Shown here: piece after piece, positions 18,674 through 27,563 of the stretch
How the letters are laid out: every line of letters begins with the position of its first letter
Position numbering within the stretch: the first letter of the stretch is position 1
NCBI RefSeq assembly: GCF_004138485.1
Contig: NZ_ML142848.1
Location: 1,710,640-1,774,639, forward strand
From: Peristeroidobacter soli
GTDB lineage: Bacteria > Pseudomonadota > Gammaproteobacteria > Steroidobacterales > Steroidobacteraceae
Length of the DNA: 64,000 bases
Reading direction: 5' to 3'
Notes under the pieces: model-generated
Databases searched by the model: none
Seen by the model: only the letters and a program-made list of their open reading frames with translations
What the model was told of the DNA's origin: nothing
Translations under genes and position numbers: made by a program

Positions 18674-19642
18674 TTAGAAGTCGACCTCGACCGCCGCGCC
18701 CGAACGCAGCGCCGTGGCCAGAGCGAATTCAGCGATCGCGAGATCCTGCAGCGCCATGCCGGAGCTGTCGAACACTGTGATTTCATCCTCGCTGCCGCGG
18801 CCCGCCAGCGCTTCGCAAAGTACTGCACCCAACGGACGAATGAGTTCGGGCCGAAGCACGCCAGCGCGCACCGCGGACTGAAGCTCCCCGATCGACGTCG
18901 ACTGAGCCGGCACGTCGGCGAAACAGGTAGCGCGCGCGATCAGCTCGACATCGAGTTCCTGCTTGCCCGGCGCATCGGCACCCATGGCCGAAACGTGAGT
19001 TCCAGGGCGCACCCACTCATTCATGACCAGAGCTTGTCGCGATGCTGTCGCCGTCACGACGATGTCCGCTTGCCTGACGGCCCGATCGATCGGTAACGCC
19101 TCGCACGCCAGCTTCAACTGCTGCTGAACGCGCTCGGCGAATTGGCTCGCGGTCTCAGACATGCGGCTCCACACATACACACTTTCGATCCGACGAACGG
19201 CGCATACCGCCAGCAAGTCGTACCACGCTTGATGACCAGCACCGATGATCGCAACCGATCTCGCATCCTTCCGGGCAAGCTTCCGGACGGCGACACCGTC
19301 GGCGGCGGCGGTACGTAACGCAGTGAGATGCGTGGCTGCAACGATCGCACGCACGGTTCCTGTGGCGTCATCCAGCAGCACGGTCGTCGAGCCATGACTG
19401 GCCAGCCCTCGCGTACGATTCGATGGCCAGTACGTACCCACTTTCATGCCCGGCAAGCGCTTCGATCGGATCAGCCCGCTCTTGATGGCGAAACCGTTGC
19501 CTGGATCGGAACCGTGCCCCGCTACGACGGGAAAGACTTCGGCCGTGCCCGCGTGCAGCGCACGGAATACCTCGTCGATGACCTCGATGGCATCGGCCAT
19601 CGTCACCAGCGCCTGGGCGACGGCTTCACTGACTACATACAT
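18674..19642 (-). CDS. Ornithine cyclodeaminase / mu-crystallin family protein
   Basis: The 322-residue protein has the expected family length. It shows THLTALRTAAADGVAV and the Rossmann NAD(P) site SVAIIGAGHQA, then DIVVTATASRQALV. Family members include ornithine cyclodeaminase, alanine dehydrogenase and ketimine reductases, all NAD(P)-dependent enzymes acting on amino or imino acids. Its start overlaps the end of the upstream serine hydrolase gene by 17 bases on the same strand, so the two form an operon. Which amino acid it uses cannot be told. Confidence 0.88.
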   Translation of the reverse strand: MYVVSEAVAQALVTMADAIEVIDEVFRALHAGTAEVFPVVAGHGSDPGNGFAIKSGLIRSKRLPGMKVGTYWPSNRTRGLASHGSTTVLLDDATGTVRAIVAATHLTALRTAAADGVAVRKLARKDARSVAIIGAGHQAWYDLLAVCAVRRIESVYVWSRMSETASQFAERVQQQLKLACEALPIDRAVRQADIVVTATASRQALVMNEWVRPGTHVSAMGADAPGKQELDVELIARATCFADVPAQSTSIGELQSAVRAGVLRPELIRPLGAVLCEALAGRGSEDEITVFDSSGMALQDLAIAEFALATALRSGAAVEVDF

Positions 19643-21299
19643 GCTTTGCGACCGATGCTTCGGCGGGCGAAGGTGACGGCGTACCGGGCCGGATCGAATC
19701 CGTCAGCGATCCGATCCACGAAGCCCCGGCGGGATTGAGATAAAGAACACAATCGATTTGGGCTCGAGCGGCAGCGAGATCGCCGCGCGCCACGTAGGCC
19801 GACGCCAGCGACGCATGCGCGTAGGGCGACTCAGGGAACAACTCGACGTTGAGCGCAGTCAGGCGTAACGCATCGGCGAGTGCCTGCGTCCGATTCTCAG
19901 CCGTGGAGAACGCCACGATAGCACCGGCCACGTCCGTCGCAGTTCGTTCTCTGATGAACATGCGGCTGTTCGGGTCGAAGAATTGCGCGCGGATGCCTTC
20001 GATAGCGGACTCGATACCTTCAGTCGCGTACAGCATATGCAGATACGAGTGGCCATGCTCATGACACGCGTTCTGCTGAGCCACGCCCGCGCCATCGAGC
20101 GCACGCCGCCAGCGGCACAGCACATTGACGAGCACGCCGTTACCCGCTTCGCCATTCGCCAGCACCACGATGCCCTCGCCCGACTCGGGCACCACCATCG
20201 CCCAGGCTTTGGTGCCCCAGATGCTACCGCCATGACCGATGAGTCGGCGCCCGTCCGGCAAGCTGTAAATGAGCGGCCCCACACCGTAGCGCGCGATCAG
20301 CGGCTCACGCACGGCTTCGGGTGCCAGCGCGATTGTGAATGGACTGGACGACGGCTCTCCCGCGGCAGGCGAGATTGGAGTGGTCAGCAGCGTGCGCGTC
20401 GCGGCGGAAATACTTGATTTGGAGTCTTCGCGTAAGAAGACCGACTCCATGAAGGTCGCAAGATCGCGTGCGCTGATGGCGAGTGACGCGGCACTCTCCT
20501 CGGTGAAGTAGCGCCTCGGCGCGCGAGTGCCGTCGGGATTGTGAACAGCAGCGACGTCCTCGCCATCGGCGAATTCGGCCGCGAAGCTCGCATGCTTCAT
20601 TCCCAGTGGTATGAACAACTCCCGTCGCGCCAGCTCAGGCAGCCTTCGTCCGGTGACATCTTGCACCGCTTGTTGAACCAACGCGTAGTTCGCACCCGAG
20701 TACATCCAGACCGAACCCGGTCGCCGAACGATTCGCACCGCCGTACTGGAGCTCGGCCGGCCGAGCAACGAATCGCCGAGCGTCGCACTCGTATCGCGCT
20801 CCAAGCGCCCCAGATACGAGACGGCCGCGAGCCCGGCACTGTGCGACAGCAAGCGACGCATCGTGACCCGCTCGAAATCCGGATCCGCCGGTAAAGTCAC
20901 GCTCCGCGAATATCGAGCGATGGGAGCGTCGTAATCGATTCGTCCCTGCTGCGCGAGACGCGCCACGAGCGCGCTGAAAACCAATTTGGAAATCGATCCG
21001 ACCTGAAACGCGGTATCCGGCGTTACCGTGCGATTCGTCGTACTGTCAGCGACACCATAGACGTGAAATCGGGTCGGCTCCCCCGCCCGTAGCAGCGCGA
21101 TGGCGACGCCGGGCGTGCGGTATTTGGCGGCGAGCGCGGGGACGACGCTGCCCAAGGATTCCTGGAACTCCGCCACGGCGTTGCGCTCCGCACCGCCGGC
21201 GGTGGAGGCCGCCACCAGCAACGTTAGAAGCAGCCATCCACGCCGCCATTCACTGGGCGACTCGGCCGGTGGCCGAGCCCGATTCTCTGTCGACATCAT
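19626..21299 (-). CDS. Serine hydrolase (class C beta-lactamase type) with C-terminal repeat region
   Basis: The 557-residue protein has an N-terminal export signal (RRGWLLLTLLVAASTAGGA). The SxxK motif is in QVGSISKLVF, the Tyr motif in WMYSGANYALV and the HGG motif in LIGHGGSIWG. After the about 380-residue catalytic domain, the last 150 residues look helical and TPR-like (ALADALRLTALNVELFPESPYAHASLASAYVARGD). It is predicted to hydrolyse a peptide, ester or lactam outside the cytosol. It is the second enzyme of this type in the cluster, only distantly similar to the one at 13696. It diverges from the S9 peptidase gene. Confidence 0.85.
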   Translation of the reverse strand: MMSTENRARPPAESPSEWRRGWLLLTLLVAASTAGGAERNAVAEFQESLGSVVPALAAKYRTPGVAIALLRAGEPTRFHVYGVADSTTNRTVTPDTAFQVGSISKLVFSALVARLAQQGRIDYDAPIARYSRSVTLPADPDFERVTMRRLLSHSAGLAAVSYLGRLERDTSATLGDSLLGRPSSSTAVRIVRRPGSVWMYSGANYALVQQAVQDVTGRRLPELARRELFIPLGMKHASFAAEFADGEDVAAVHNPDGTRAPRRYFTEESAASLAISARDLATFMESVFLREDSKSSISAATRTLLTTPISPAAGEPSSSPFTIALAPEAVREPLIARYGVGPLIYSLPDGRRLIGHGGSIWGTKAWAMVVPESGEGIVVLANGEAGNGVLVNVLCRWRRALDGAGVAQQNACHEHGHSYLHMLYATEGIESAIEGIRAQFFDPNSRMFIRERTATDVAGAIVAFSTAENRTQALADALRLTALNVELFPESPYAHASLASAYVARGDLAAARAQIDCVLYLNPAGASWIGSLTDSIRPGTPSPSPAEASVAKHVCSQ

Positions 21300-21343
21300 G
21301 CAGCGATCCGTCCGGTGAACTGGGGCGCCCGTCAGGCCTGTGC

Positions 21344-21372
21344 TTGACAGCCTCGTTGAACAATACTAGAAA
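21344..21372 (+). promoter_or_regulatory. Sigma-70-type promoter for the S9 peptidase operon
   Basis: A perfect TTGACA (21344-21349), a 17-base spacer and TAGAAA (21367-21372) stand 43 bases before the GTG start of the peptidase gene. The operator-like dyad at 21378-21393 would cover the transcription start. Confidence 0.6.
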
Positions 21373-21376
21373 TGAT

Positions 21377-21393
21377 ATCGAGTTTTAACTCGA
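21377..21393. promoter_or_regulatory. Candidate operator downstream of the S9 peptidase promoter
   Basis: TCGAGTT-TT-AACTCGA (21378-21393) is a dyad with 7-base arms, just after the -10 hexamer. Its minus-strand 12-mer TTAAAACTCGAT (21388-21377) is nearly identical to the motifs at 13533 and 17113. The position is ideal for repression of the rightward operon. Confidence 0.55.
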
Positions 21394-21415
21394 ATACAAC
21401 TCTGGCGGAATCGAA

Positions 21416-23233
21416 GTGCAAGCACGCCCCTGCGGGCCATGGAATGCGATCGAGGTGGACGCTGTGATCGCTGCCGATGCAATCGAAGTGAGCGAGCTGG
21501 CCGGCGACGCGGCTGCCGCGTACGCGTTGATCGCGTCGCCGACCCCGGATCGAGGTCCAGCGCTGCTCCGCCTGGAGACTCAGACGGCTGTATCCATGAG
21601 CACGGCCGGAGTCGCGATCGGCAACTCTGTGCACGGCTACGGACTGCATTCGTTGGCAGCGATGCCCGGTGGCGTAGTGGCATGCGAACGCGAATCGACG
21701 AACTTGCAACTGCTGCTCGCTGACGGCGAGACCCGAACGATAGAGGTCGACGTCGATGGCGCGATCGGCGATCCGGTGTGGCACGCAACCTCACGACACG
21801 TGCTTGCCGTGCACGCAGAGCCCGGCAAGGCCGACCGTCTGATCGACATTGGTTCAGTGGGCGATAGTCGGACGGTGTTCGAATCCGATGGAATGCTGGC
21901 AAGGCCCGTGTGCGGACCCGACGATCGGGTCGCTTGTATCGGCTGGCAGCTACCATGGATGCCGTGGCAACAGTCTTCACTGTGGGCGGGGTCGATGCAG
22001 GCAGGCTCGTTCGCGCGCGTGCCGACGCCCGCCGGGGCGGCAGTCGCACAGCCCATGTTCACCGCACACGGGCAGCTCTATTTTCTATGTGACGCGACCG
22101 GTTACTTCGAGCTGTGGCGCTTCGATGGCCGCGACGCCCGACCCGTAACGCAGCTCGATGCGGATATCGGCTTGTCTCTTTCTCGCCAGACGAGCCGCAG
22201 CGTTGCGTTCCTCGGGGAGGATCGAGCGGTGGCAGTCGTGTGGCGACGTGGAGTCTCCGAGCTGTGTTCGTTGGACCTGGCGAGTGGAGCGACGAGCACG
22301 TTACAAACGCCTTCGCCGCCTGCCGATCAAGTCCTCTCGCGAAACGGTTGCCTGTGGTACACGACCTTACCCACGGAAGGCGCTGTCGCTATCCGTTCGA
22401 TAGATTCCTCGCAATCGGATCGCGCCGTATGGAACGCACCCGCAGTCGACTCGCCAGCAGCACCTGCGCCCATCACTGTCACGCTCGACGCCGCTGATGG
22501 CGCGCGCATCGATTCATTTGTGTTTCGCGCAGTTCCCGAAAGGCGGCGTGGAATTCTGCTGATCAACCTGCACGGGGGGCCGAACAGCCTTGCGCCGCGA
22601 CGTTTGAAGGGCGCGCTGCGCCTGCTGCGTGATGACGGCTTCGACGTCGTCGAGCTGAACTATCGCGGCTCGGCGGGTTTCGGCCGGCGCTACCGCAGTC
22701 GATTGGATGGACAGTGGGGTGTCGCGGATGTCGAAGATGTGCTGGCGCTGAGCCGGCATCTGGAAAAGCTTGGCGTTGCGAGCCGCGCTCGAACCTTGTT
22801 ACGTGGTGCCAGTGCTGGCGGCTACACAGTTCTCAACACACTGTGCCGACACGATGGTTTCGCCGGTGGCATCGCCTATTGCGGCATCAGCGACCTGCAG
22901 GCGCTGGGCACAACCACGCACGCCTACGAGTCGGGCCTGCTCAAGCACTTGGCAGGCGCCGCGGATCTCGCCGACCCGCGCTTTATCGATCGCTCTCCCA
23001 TCCATCGAGCGGAACATATCTCGGCGCCCCTGCTCCTGCTGCAAGGAGCAGCCGATCGCGTAACGCCGCCGGAACAGTCGGTCGCGATTGCGAAGCGCAT
23101 GCGCGCGCACAACCGCAGCGTTCAGCTGCACATATTCGACGATGAAGGACACGGATTCACGCGCCTCGAAACATTGCGCCGCTGTGCGTCGCTGGAGCGC
23201 GATTTCCTCATCGAAGCGACTCGTCATTTTTAG
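21416..23233 (+). CDS. S9-family prolyl-oligopeptidase-type peptidase
   Basis: The 605-residue protein begins at a GTG after a GGCGGA ribosome site. It has an N-terminal beta-propeller-like half (repeated LYFLCDATGYFELWRFDG-type blades) and a C-terminal alpha/beta-hydrolase domain. The nucleophile lies in RGASAGGYT (about residue 466), the Asp in GAADRVTPP and the His in DDEGHGFT. Such enzymes cleave short peptides or remove acyl-amino acids. No signal peptide is evident, so it is probably cytosolic and may act on peptides imported by the POT carrier. The TAP-type hydrolase gene follows 24 bases later. Confidence 0.9.
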   Translation: MQARPCGPWNAIEVDAVIAADAIEVSELAGDAAAAYALIASPTPDRGPALLRLETQTAVSMSTAGVAIGNSVHGYGLHSLAAMPGGVVACERESTNLQLLLADGETRTIEVDVDGAIGDPVWHATSRHVLAVHAEPGKADRLIDIGSVGDSRTVFESDGMLARPVCGPDDRVACIGWQLPWMPWQQSSLWAGSMQAGSFARVPTPAGAAVAQPMFTAHGQLYFLCDATGYFELWRFDGRDARPVTQLDADIGLSLSRQTSRSVAFLGEDRAVAVVWRRGVSELCSLDLASGATSTLQTPSPPADQVLSRNGCLWYTTLPTEGAVAIRSIDSSQSDRAVWNAPAVDSPAAPAPITVTLDAADGARIDSFVFRAVPERRRGILLINLHGGPNSLAPRRLKGALRLLRDDGFDVVELNYRGSAGFGRRYRSRLDGQWGVADVEDVLALSRHLEKLGVASRARTLLRGASAGGYTVLNTLCRHDGFAGGIAYCGISDLQALGTTTHAYESGLLKHLAGAADLADPRFIDRSPIHRAEHISAPLLLLQGAADRVTPPEQSVAIAKRMRAHNRSVQLHIFDDEGHGFTRLETLRRCASLERDFLIEATRHF

Positions 23234-23257
23234 CTCGACTTATTCTTGGAGAAACCA

Positions 23258-24727
23258 GTGAAGCAGCTCACCATCCGGCACGCCCTGCTCGGCACGATCG
23301 CCTTGCTTGCCGCTGCCTCGAGCCTGGCATCCGCAACCCCGCCGCGTTTCATCGAGCAGGACTGCAAATTGCCGGCGGCAGGCGTACCGATGCGCTGTGG
23401 GGAAGTCATCGTTCCAGAGAGTCGTGACAAACCCTCGGGACGCACCATCGCACTGGCAGTTCAAGTCGTGCTCGCCAATCGCCAACCGAAACAGCCGGAC
23501 GGCATCGTGGTTCTTGGCGGTGGTCCCGGCGAGATCCTCACCGATAAGGCCGCTGCCGTAGCAGTCGGTGAGCGCGATCGCGATCTGATTTTGCTCGATC
23601 AGCGCGGCGTCGGCATGTCACGCCCCGTGCTGTTGTGTGAAGAGGGCCGCCCCGAGGAACGCATCGAGGGATTTCTGTCTCGGGCGGAGCGTGACCGTCG
23701 GCTCGCCGGTTGCGCTCAGCGGCTGAGTCAGTCGGCGGATCTATCCGCCTACTCGACCAGGGAGAACGCCGCCGACGTGGTCGATGTCATGCAGGCGCTG
23801 GGCTACGAGAAGTGGAATATTCTAGGTGTATCTTACGGTAGCCGGCTTGCCCTCACCGTGATGCGCATGCAGCCGAAAGCGCTGCGCTCCGTGGTTCTGG
23901 ACTCGCCGTATCCGCCACAGGTCAACGGCTTCGACATGCAGCGGCCGCAGTTCTTCGCTCAGCTCGATGTCATGTTGGCGGACTGCGCCGCGAATGCCGG
24001 GTGCGCCGGTGCCTTTCCGAACCTTCGATCACGCGTCGTCAAGGCTTTGCAAACGATAGCGCTCGAGCCGGTGCAAGCGCAGGTGCGTAGCCATCGCGGC
24101 GGCCCGGCGCAAAGCGCCAAGGTCGGGGCTCGTCTCGTGCTCGGCGATCTGCGCAGCGCCATGTACGACCCGGCCGCACTACCGTTACTTCCGGCGGCAC
24201 TCAACCGGCTGGCCAATGGAGATGTCGCTGGTTACTTCGCGATGCTCGACGGTCCGCGTGGCGTGACCGACCAGGTTCGGCCGATGCGCCCCGAGCAGTT
24301 TGCCTTCGGCATGCAACTGTCGATTCAATGCCAGGACGATCAAGCGTGGGCGAAGGGCAATCCGGTACGCGGCGACTGGCCACGCGAGGTCGCGGACTCG
24401 TATGGCAGCGGCTATAACATCGACGACTGCAAAGTCTGGAAGGTGCGCTCGGCCGATCGCTCGTTGCACCTACCGGTGCACAGCGATGTCCCCGTACTGA
24501 TCCTGGCGGGACAGTACGATCCGGTGACGCCGCCCGAGCTGGGCCGACTGTTGCTGGCCGATCTCAAGAATGCGCGCCTCATCGTCATTCCTGGCGCCGG
24601 CCACGCGCTGACTCGGATGCCTTGCGGCCGCTCGCTGATCGATCAATTCGCCGCCAACCCGACCGGGGACCTGGATGAGCGCTGCGTGGCCGAGGCCGCA
24701 AAGTCGTTCAAGTTCCGGACCGAGTGA
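23258..24727 (+). CDS. Secreted alpha/beta hydrolase with TAP-like C-terminal domain
   Basis: The start is set at the GTG at 23258 because GGAGA lies five bases upstream; the product has 489 residues with a signal peptide (ALLGTIALLAAASSLASA). The alpha/beta-hydrolase fold shows LILLDQRGVGMS, the nucleophile in LGVSYGSRL, then Asp in GQYDPVTPP and His in GAGHALTRMP. The last two motifs belong to the TAP-like C-terminal domain of tripeptidyl aminopeptidases. It probably releases amino acids or short peptides from substrates in the periplasm. It forms an operon with the S9 peptidase. Confidence 0.85.
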   Translation: MKQLTIRHALLGTIALLAAASSLASATPPRFIEQDCKLPAAGVPMRCGEVIVPESRDKPSGRTIALAVQVVLANRQPKQPDGIVVLGGGPGEILTDKAAAVAVGERDRDLILLDQRGVGMSRPVLLCEEGRPEERIEGFLSRAERDRRLAGCAQRLSQSADLSAYSTRENAADVVDVMQALGYEKWNILGVSYGSRLALTVMRMQPKALRSVVLDSPYPPQVNGFDMQRPQFFAQLDVMLADCAANAGCAGAFPNLRSRVVKALQTIALEPVQAQVRSHRGGPAQSAKVGARLVLGDLRSAMYDPAALPLLPAALNRLANGDVAGYFAMLDGPRGVTDQVRPMRPEQFAFGMQLSIQCQDDQAWAKGNPVRGDWPREVADSYGSGYNIDDCKVWKVRSADRSLHLPVHSDVPVLILAGQYDPVTPPELGRLLLADLKNARLIVIPGAGHALTRMPCGRSLIDQFAANPTGDLDERCVAEAAKSFKFRTE

Positions 24728-24760
24728 GAGCGACGATTTCGGCCAAGCTTCGCTGCTGTT

Positions 24761-24786
24761 GACGTCTGCTGCCAGCCACAGACGTC
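24761..24786. terminator. Inverted repeat between convergent genes
   Basis: Perfect 8-base arms GACGTCTG / CAGACGTC with a 10-base loop lie between the rightward hydrolase stop and the leftward ychF stop. There is no T-run. It is a plausible bidirectional end of transcription at the junction of the accessory cluster and the core genes. Confidence 0.4.
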
Positions 24787-24797
24787 GATAGCTTTCC

Positions 24798-25889
24798 TCA
24801 GACGTTGAAGCGGAAGTGCATGACATCGCCTTCGTCGACGATGTATTCCTTGCCTTCCAGACGCAGCTTGCCGGCTTCCTTCGCGCCCTGCTCGCCCTTG
24901 AAGTTCACGTAGTCGTTGAACGCGATGACTTCCGCACGGATGAAGCCTTTCTCGAAGTCCGTGTGAATGACGCCAGCCGCCTGCGGCGCCGTGGCGCCGA
25001 CGCGAACGGTCCACGCGCGCGCTTCCTTCGGACCGGCGGTGAAATACGTCTGCAGGCCGAGCAATTTGTAACCCGCGCGAATCACGCGATTCAAACCGGG
25101 CTCTTCCAAACCGATGTCCTTCAGGAAGTCGGCGCGATCGGCTTCTTCGAGCTGCGCGATTTCGGCTTCGATCGCCGCGCACACAGCAACGACTTCTGAG
25201 TTCTCGCGCGCCGCGAGCTCACGCATCGAGTCGAGATGCGGATTGTTGGTGAAGCCGTTCTCGGCCACGTTGGCCACATACATCAGCGGCTTGATGGTGA
25301 TGAGATGCAGCTCGTGCAGCAGCTTCTTCTCTTCCGGATCCTTGATCAGCGAACGCGCCGGCTGGCCGGAATCCAGATGGTCCTTGAGCTTTTTCATCAG
25401 GTCGCGCTGTTTGATCGCGTCCTTGTCGCCCGCCTTCGCGGCCTTCTCGGCGCGCTGCAAGCCGCGCTCGACGGTGTCGAGGTCGGCGAGCGCGAGCTCG
25501 GTGTTGATGACTTCGACGTCATCGAGCGGCTTGATCTTGCCCGCGACGTGCACGATGTCGTCATTCTCGAAACAACGCACGACGTGCGCGATCGCATCGG
25601 TTTCGCGAATGTGAGACAGGAATTTGTTGCCGAGTCCTTCGCCCTTCGACGCGCCGGCGACCAGGCCCGCGATGTCGACGAACTCGACCGTGGCGGGCAA
25701 GCGCTTTTCGGACTTGGCGATGCCGGCGAGCACATCGAGCCGCGGATCGGGCACGGGCACGATGCCGACGTTCGGATCGATGGTGCAGAACGGATAGTTC
25801 TCCGCCGCGATCTGCGCGCGCGTCAGCGCGTTGAACAGAGTCGACTTACCGACGTTGGGCAGACCAACGATGCCGCATTTAATTCCCAT
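24798..25889 (-). CDS. ychF: Ribosome-binding ATPase YchF (Obg-like)
   Basis: The 363-residue protein has the usual family length. It shows the P-loop [15 protein letters not shown], the YchF-specific [14 protein letters not shown] and [20 protein letters not shown] blocks, and a C-terminal TGS domain ([17 protein letters not shown]). It binds ATP rather than GTP and associates with ribosomes. It lies downstream of pth, with a 53-base gap containing short TGACTGATGA repeats. Confidence 0.97.
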   Translation of the reverse strand: MGIKCGIVGLPNVGKSTLFNALTRAQIAAENYPFCTIDPNVGIVPVPDPRLDVLAGIAKSEKRLPATVEFVDIAGLVAGASKGEGLGNKFLSHIRETDAIAHVVRCFENDDIVHVAGKIKPLDDVEVINTELALADLDTVERGLQRAEKAAKAGDKDAIKQRDLMKKLKDHLDSGQPARSLIKDPEEKKLLHELHLITIKPLMYVANVAENGFTNNPHLDSMRELAARENSEVVAVCAAIEAEIAQLEEADRADFLKDIGLEEPGLNRVIRAGYKLLGLQTYFTAGPKEARAWTVRVGATAPQAAGVIHTDFEKGFIRAEVIAFNDYVNFKGEQGAKEAGKLRLEGKEYIVDEGDVMHFRFNV

Positions 25890-25942
25890 GGAAGTGACTA
25901 CTGACTGATGACTGATGAATAGCGAGTGCGTTCAACCGTCAC

Positions 25943-26530
25943 TCACTTCTTGGAATGCAGCCCGTTCATGGCGCGCTCCGCGCCTTGCTCGAGAAAGGTG
26001 GGCAACGCCTGCAAAGCCGTATCGATGGAGGCGAGGATTTTTTCTTCCTCGGCCTTCGGCGCCCGGCGCAGCACGTAATCGATCACTTGCGATTTGTCAC
26101 CGGGATGTCCGACGCCGATGCGCAGTCGCCAGTAATCGGGCCCCATGTGAGTGGTGGTGTCGCGCAGGCCGTTGTGGCCGCCGGCGCCACCGCCGAGCTT
26201 GAAACGCACGTCGCCGACCGGCAGGTCCAACTCGTCGTGCACGACCAGGATCTCGCCGGGCTCGACCTTGATGTAATCGGCGAGCGCGCGTACCGCGAGA
26301 CCGCTGCGATTCATATAGGTGCTGGGCTTGAGCAGAGTGACGTCCTGACCGCAGTACTGCACGCGGCAGATATCACCGTGAAATTTCGCATGACTGCGAA
26401 ACGTACCACCGAGCCTGGCCGCCAGCGCATCCACGAACCAGAAGCCCGCGTTGTGCCGTGTGAGCAGATGCTCCGGCCCGGGATTGCCGAGGCCGACGAT
26501 GATTTTGAGGTGGGTACCCGCCATAGCCAT
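25943..26530 (-). CDS. pth: Peptidyl-tRNA hydrolase
   Basis: The 195-residue protein carries IIVGLGNPGPEHLLTRHNAGFW with the catalytic His of RHNAG, LLKPSTYMNRSG and the Asp-containing LVVHDELDLPVG. It recycles peptidyl-tRNAs released from stalled ribosomes. An ATG two codons later (26524) is an alternative start. It lies between rplY and ychF, the usual gammaproteobacterial order. Confidence 0.97.
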   Translation of the reverse strand: MAMAGTHLKIIVGLGNPGPEHLLTRHNAGFWFVDALAARLGGTFRSHAKFHGDICRVQYCGQDVTLLKPSTYMNRSGLAVRALADYIKVEPGEILVVHDELDLPVGDVRFKLGGGAGGHNGLRDTTTHMGPDYWRLRIGVGHPGDKSQVIDYVLRRAPKAEEEKILASIDTALQALPTFLEQGAERAMNGLHSKK

Positions 26531-26625
26531 GGGTCCGAAAGTAACGCAACGATGGCGGGCTGCCTATGCGCCCCGCCATCGTTTTCACGCCACCAGCCGT
26601 GTTGCCACGGCTGGGCGCGAACGCG

Positions 26626-27351
26626 TTACTTCTTCGCCGGGGCCTTGGCCGCCGGAGCAGCCGCCGCCTTCTTGTCGCCACCCGCCGCAGGAGCGGCAGC
26701 AGCGCCAGCCGCCGGAGCGGCACCAGCCGCGGGAGCCGCAGCAGCGGCAGCCGCCGGAGCTTCGGCCTCTTCGGCACGCGGATGATGGATGGAGACCACC
26801 GCCTCGTCGCGACCGTGCGCGAGCAACACCAGCTCGACACCGGCCGGCAGCGGCAGGTCGGACAGACGACGCATGTCGTTGATCTGCATTTCCGACAGAT
26901 CGATCTCCAGATATTCCGGCAGATCCTTCGGCAAGCACAGCACTTCGACTTCGTTCAACAGGTGCGACACCACGCCGCCCTGGGTCTTCACGCCCGGCGA
27001 TGCGGCCGCGCCCTTGAAGTGCAGCGGAATGGTCATGCGGATCTTTTCGTTCTCCAGCACGCGCTGCAGATCCATGTGCAGGATCTGGTTCTTGGCCGGA
27101 TGACGCTGCACGTCCTTGAGGATGGCGGCCTGCGGCTGACCGTCGATCTTCAACTGCAGAATGGTGGAGAAGAACTTTTCGTTCACCAGCAGGGTGAGCA
27201 GGTTCTGGTGATCCAGAACGATCTGCTTGGGCTCCTGATGGCCACCGTACAGAATCGCCGGAACTTTCCCCGTACGACGCAGGCGGCGGCTCGCACCCTT
27301 CCCCTGCTCGCTCGGCCGGGAATCGGCGACGAGGTCAAATGAATATTTCAT
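26626..27351 (-). CDS. rplY: 50S ribosomal protein L25 (Ctc form)
   Basis: The 241-residue protein has the N-terminal 5S-rRNA-binding L25 domain (GKGASRRLRRTGKVPAILYGG, HMDLQRV) and the TL5/Ctc beta domain (VSHLLNEVEVLCLPKDLPEYLEID). An unusually Ala/Pro-rich tail of about 45 residues follows, ending in lysines (low-complexity GCC/GCG-rich DNA at 26630-26770). The tail probably arose by slippage and is likely disordered. The gene sits between prs and pth. Confidence 0.95.
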   Translation of the reverse strand: MKYSFDLVADSRPSEQGKGASRRLRRTGKVPAILYGGHQEPKQIVLDHQNLLTLLVNEKFFSTILQLKIDGQPQAAILKDVQRHPAKNQILHMDLQRVLENEKIRMTIPLHFKGAAASPGVKTQGGVVSHLLNEVEVLCLPKDLPEYLEIDLSEMQINDMRRLSDLPLPAGVELVLLAHGRDEAVVSIHHPRAEEAEAPAAAAAAAPAAGAAPAAGAAAAPAAGGDKKAAAAPAAKAPAKK

Positions 27352-27376
27352 GGTTACTCCAAGTGAGAAACGAAGC

Positions 27377-27511
27377 GACGGCGTATCGCGACCAATTACG
27401 CCGTCACCGTAGATGTTTCTTTGCTCGGCTACGCCTCGCGAAGAAACAAGAAAACAATTACTGGCGCCACGAGGCGCGCCTCTTCCAAAACCTGCGCGGC
27501 GAAGCCGCGCA
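27377..27511 (-). promoter_or_regulatory. Cluster of stem-loops between prs and rplY
   Basis: The prs-rplY gap (27352-27563) holds three inverted repeats. TGCGCGGC/GCCGCGCA at 27493-27511 lies after prs. A GTTTCTT/AAGAAAC-flanked imperfect hairpin spans 27415-27447. GACGGCGT/ACGCCGTC is at 27377-27405, just before rplY. The first could attenuate prs read-through; the others sit in the rplY leader. Function is unproven. Confidence 0.4.
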
Positions 27512-27563
27512 ACAAACCAAATATTTCTTACTGAGAGCGGCGCCGTCAGGCAGCCGCGAGCAC

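Noticed and set aside
26630-26770. GC-rich low-complexity DNA as a tandem repeat or CRISPR-like array
   Set aside because: It is the Ala/Pro-rich coding tail of rplY; units are irregular and there are no spacers.
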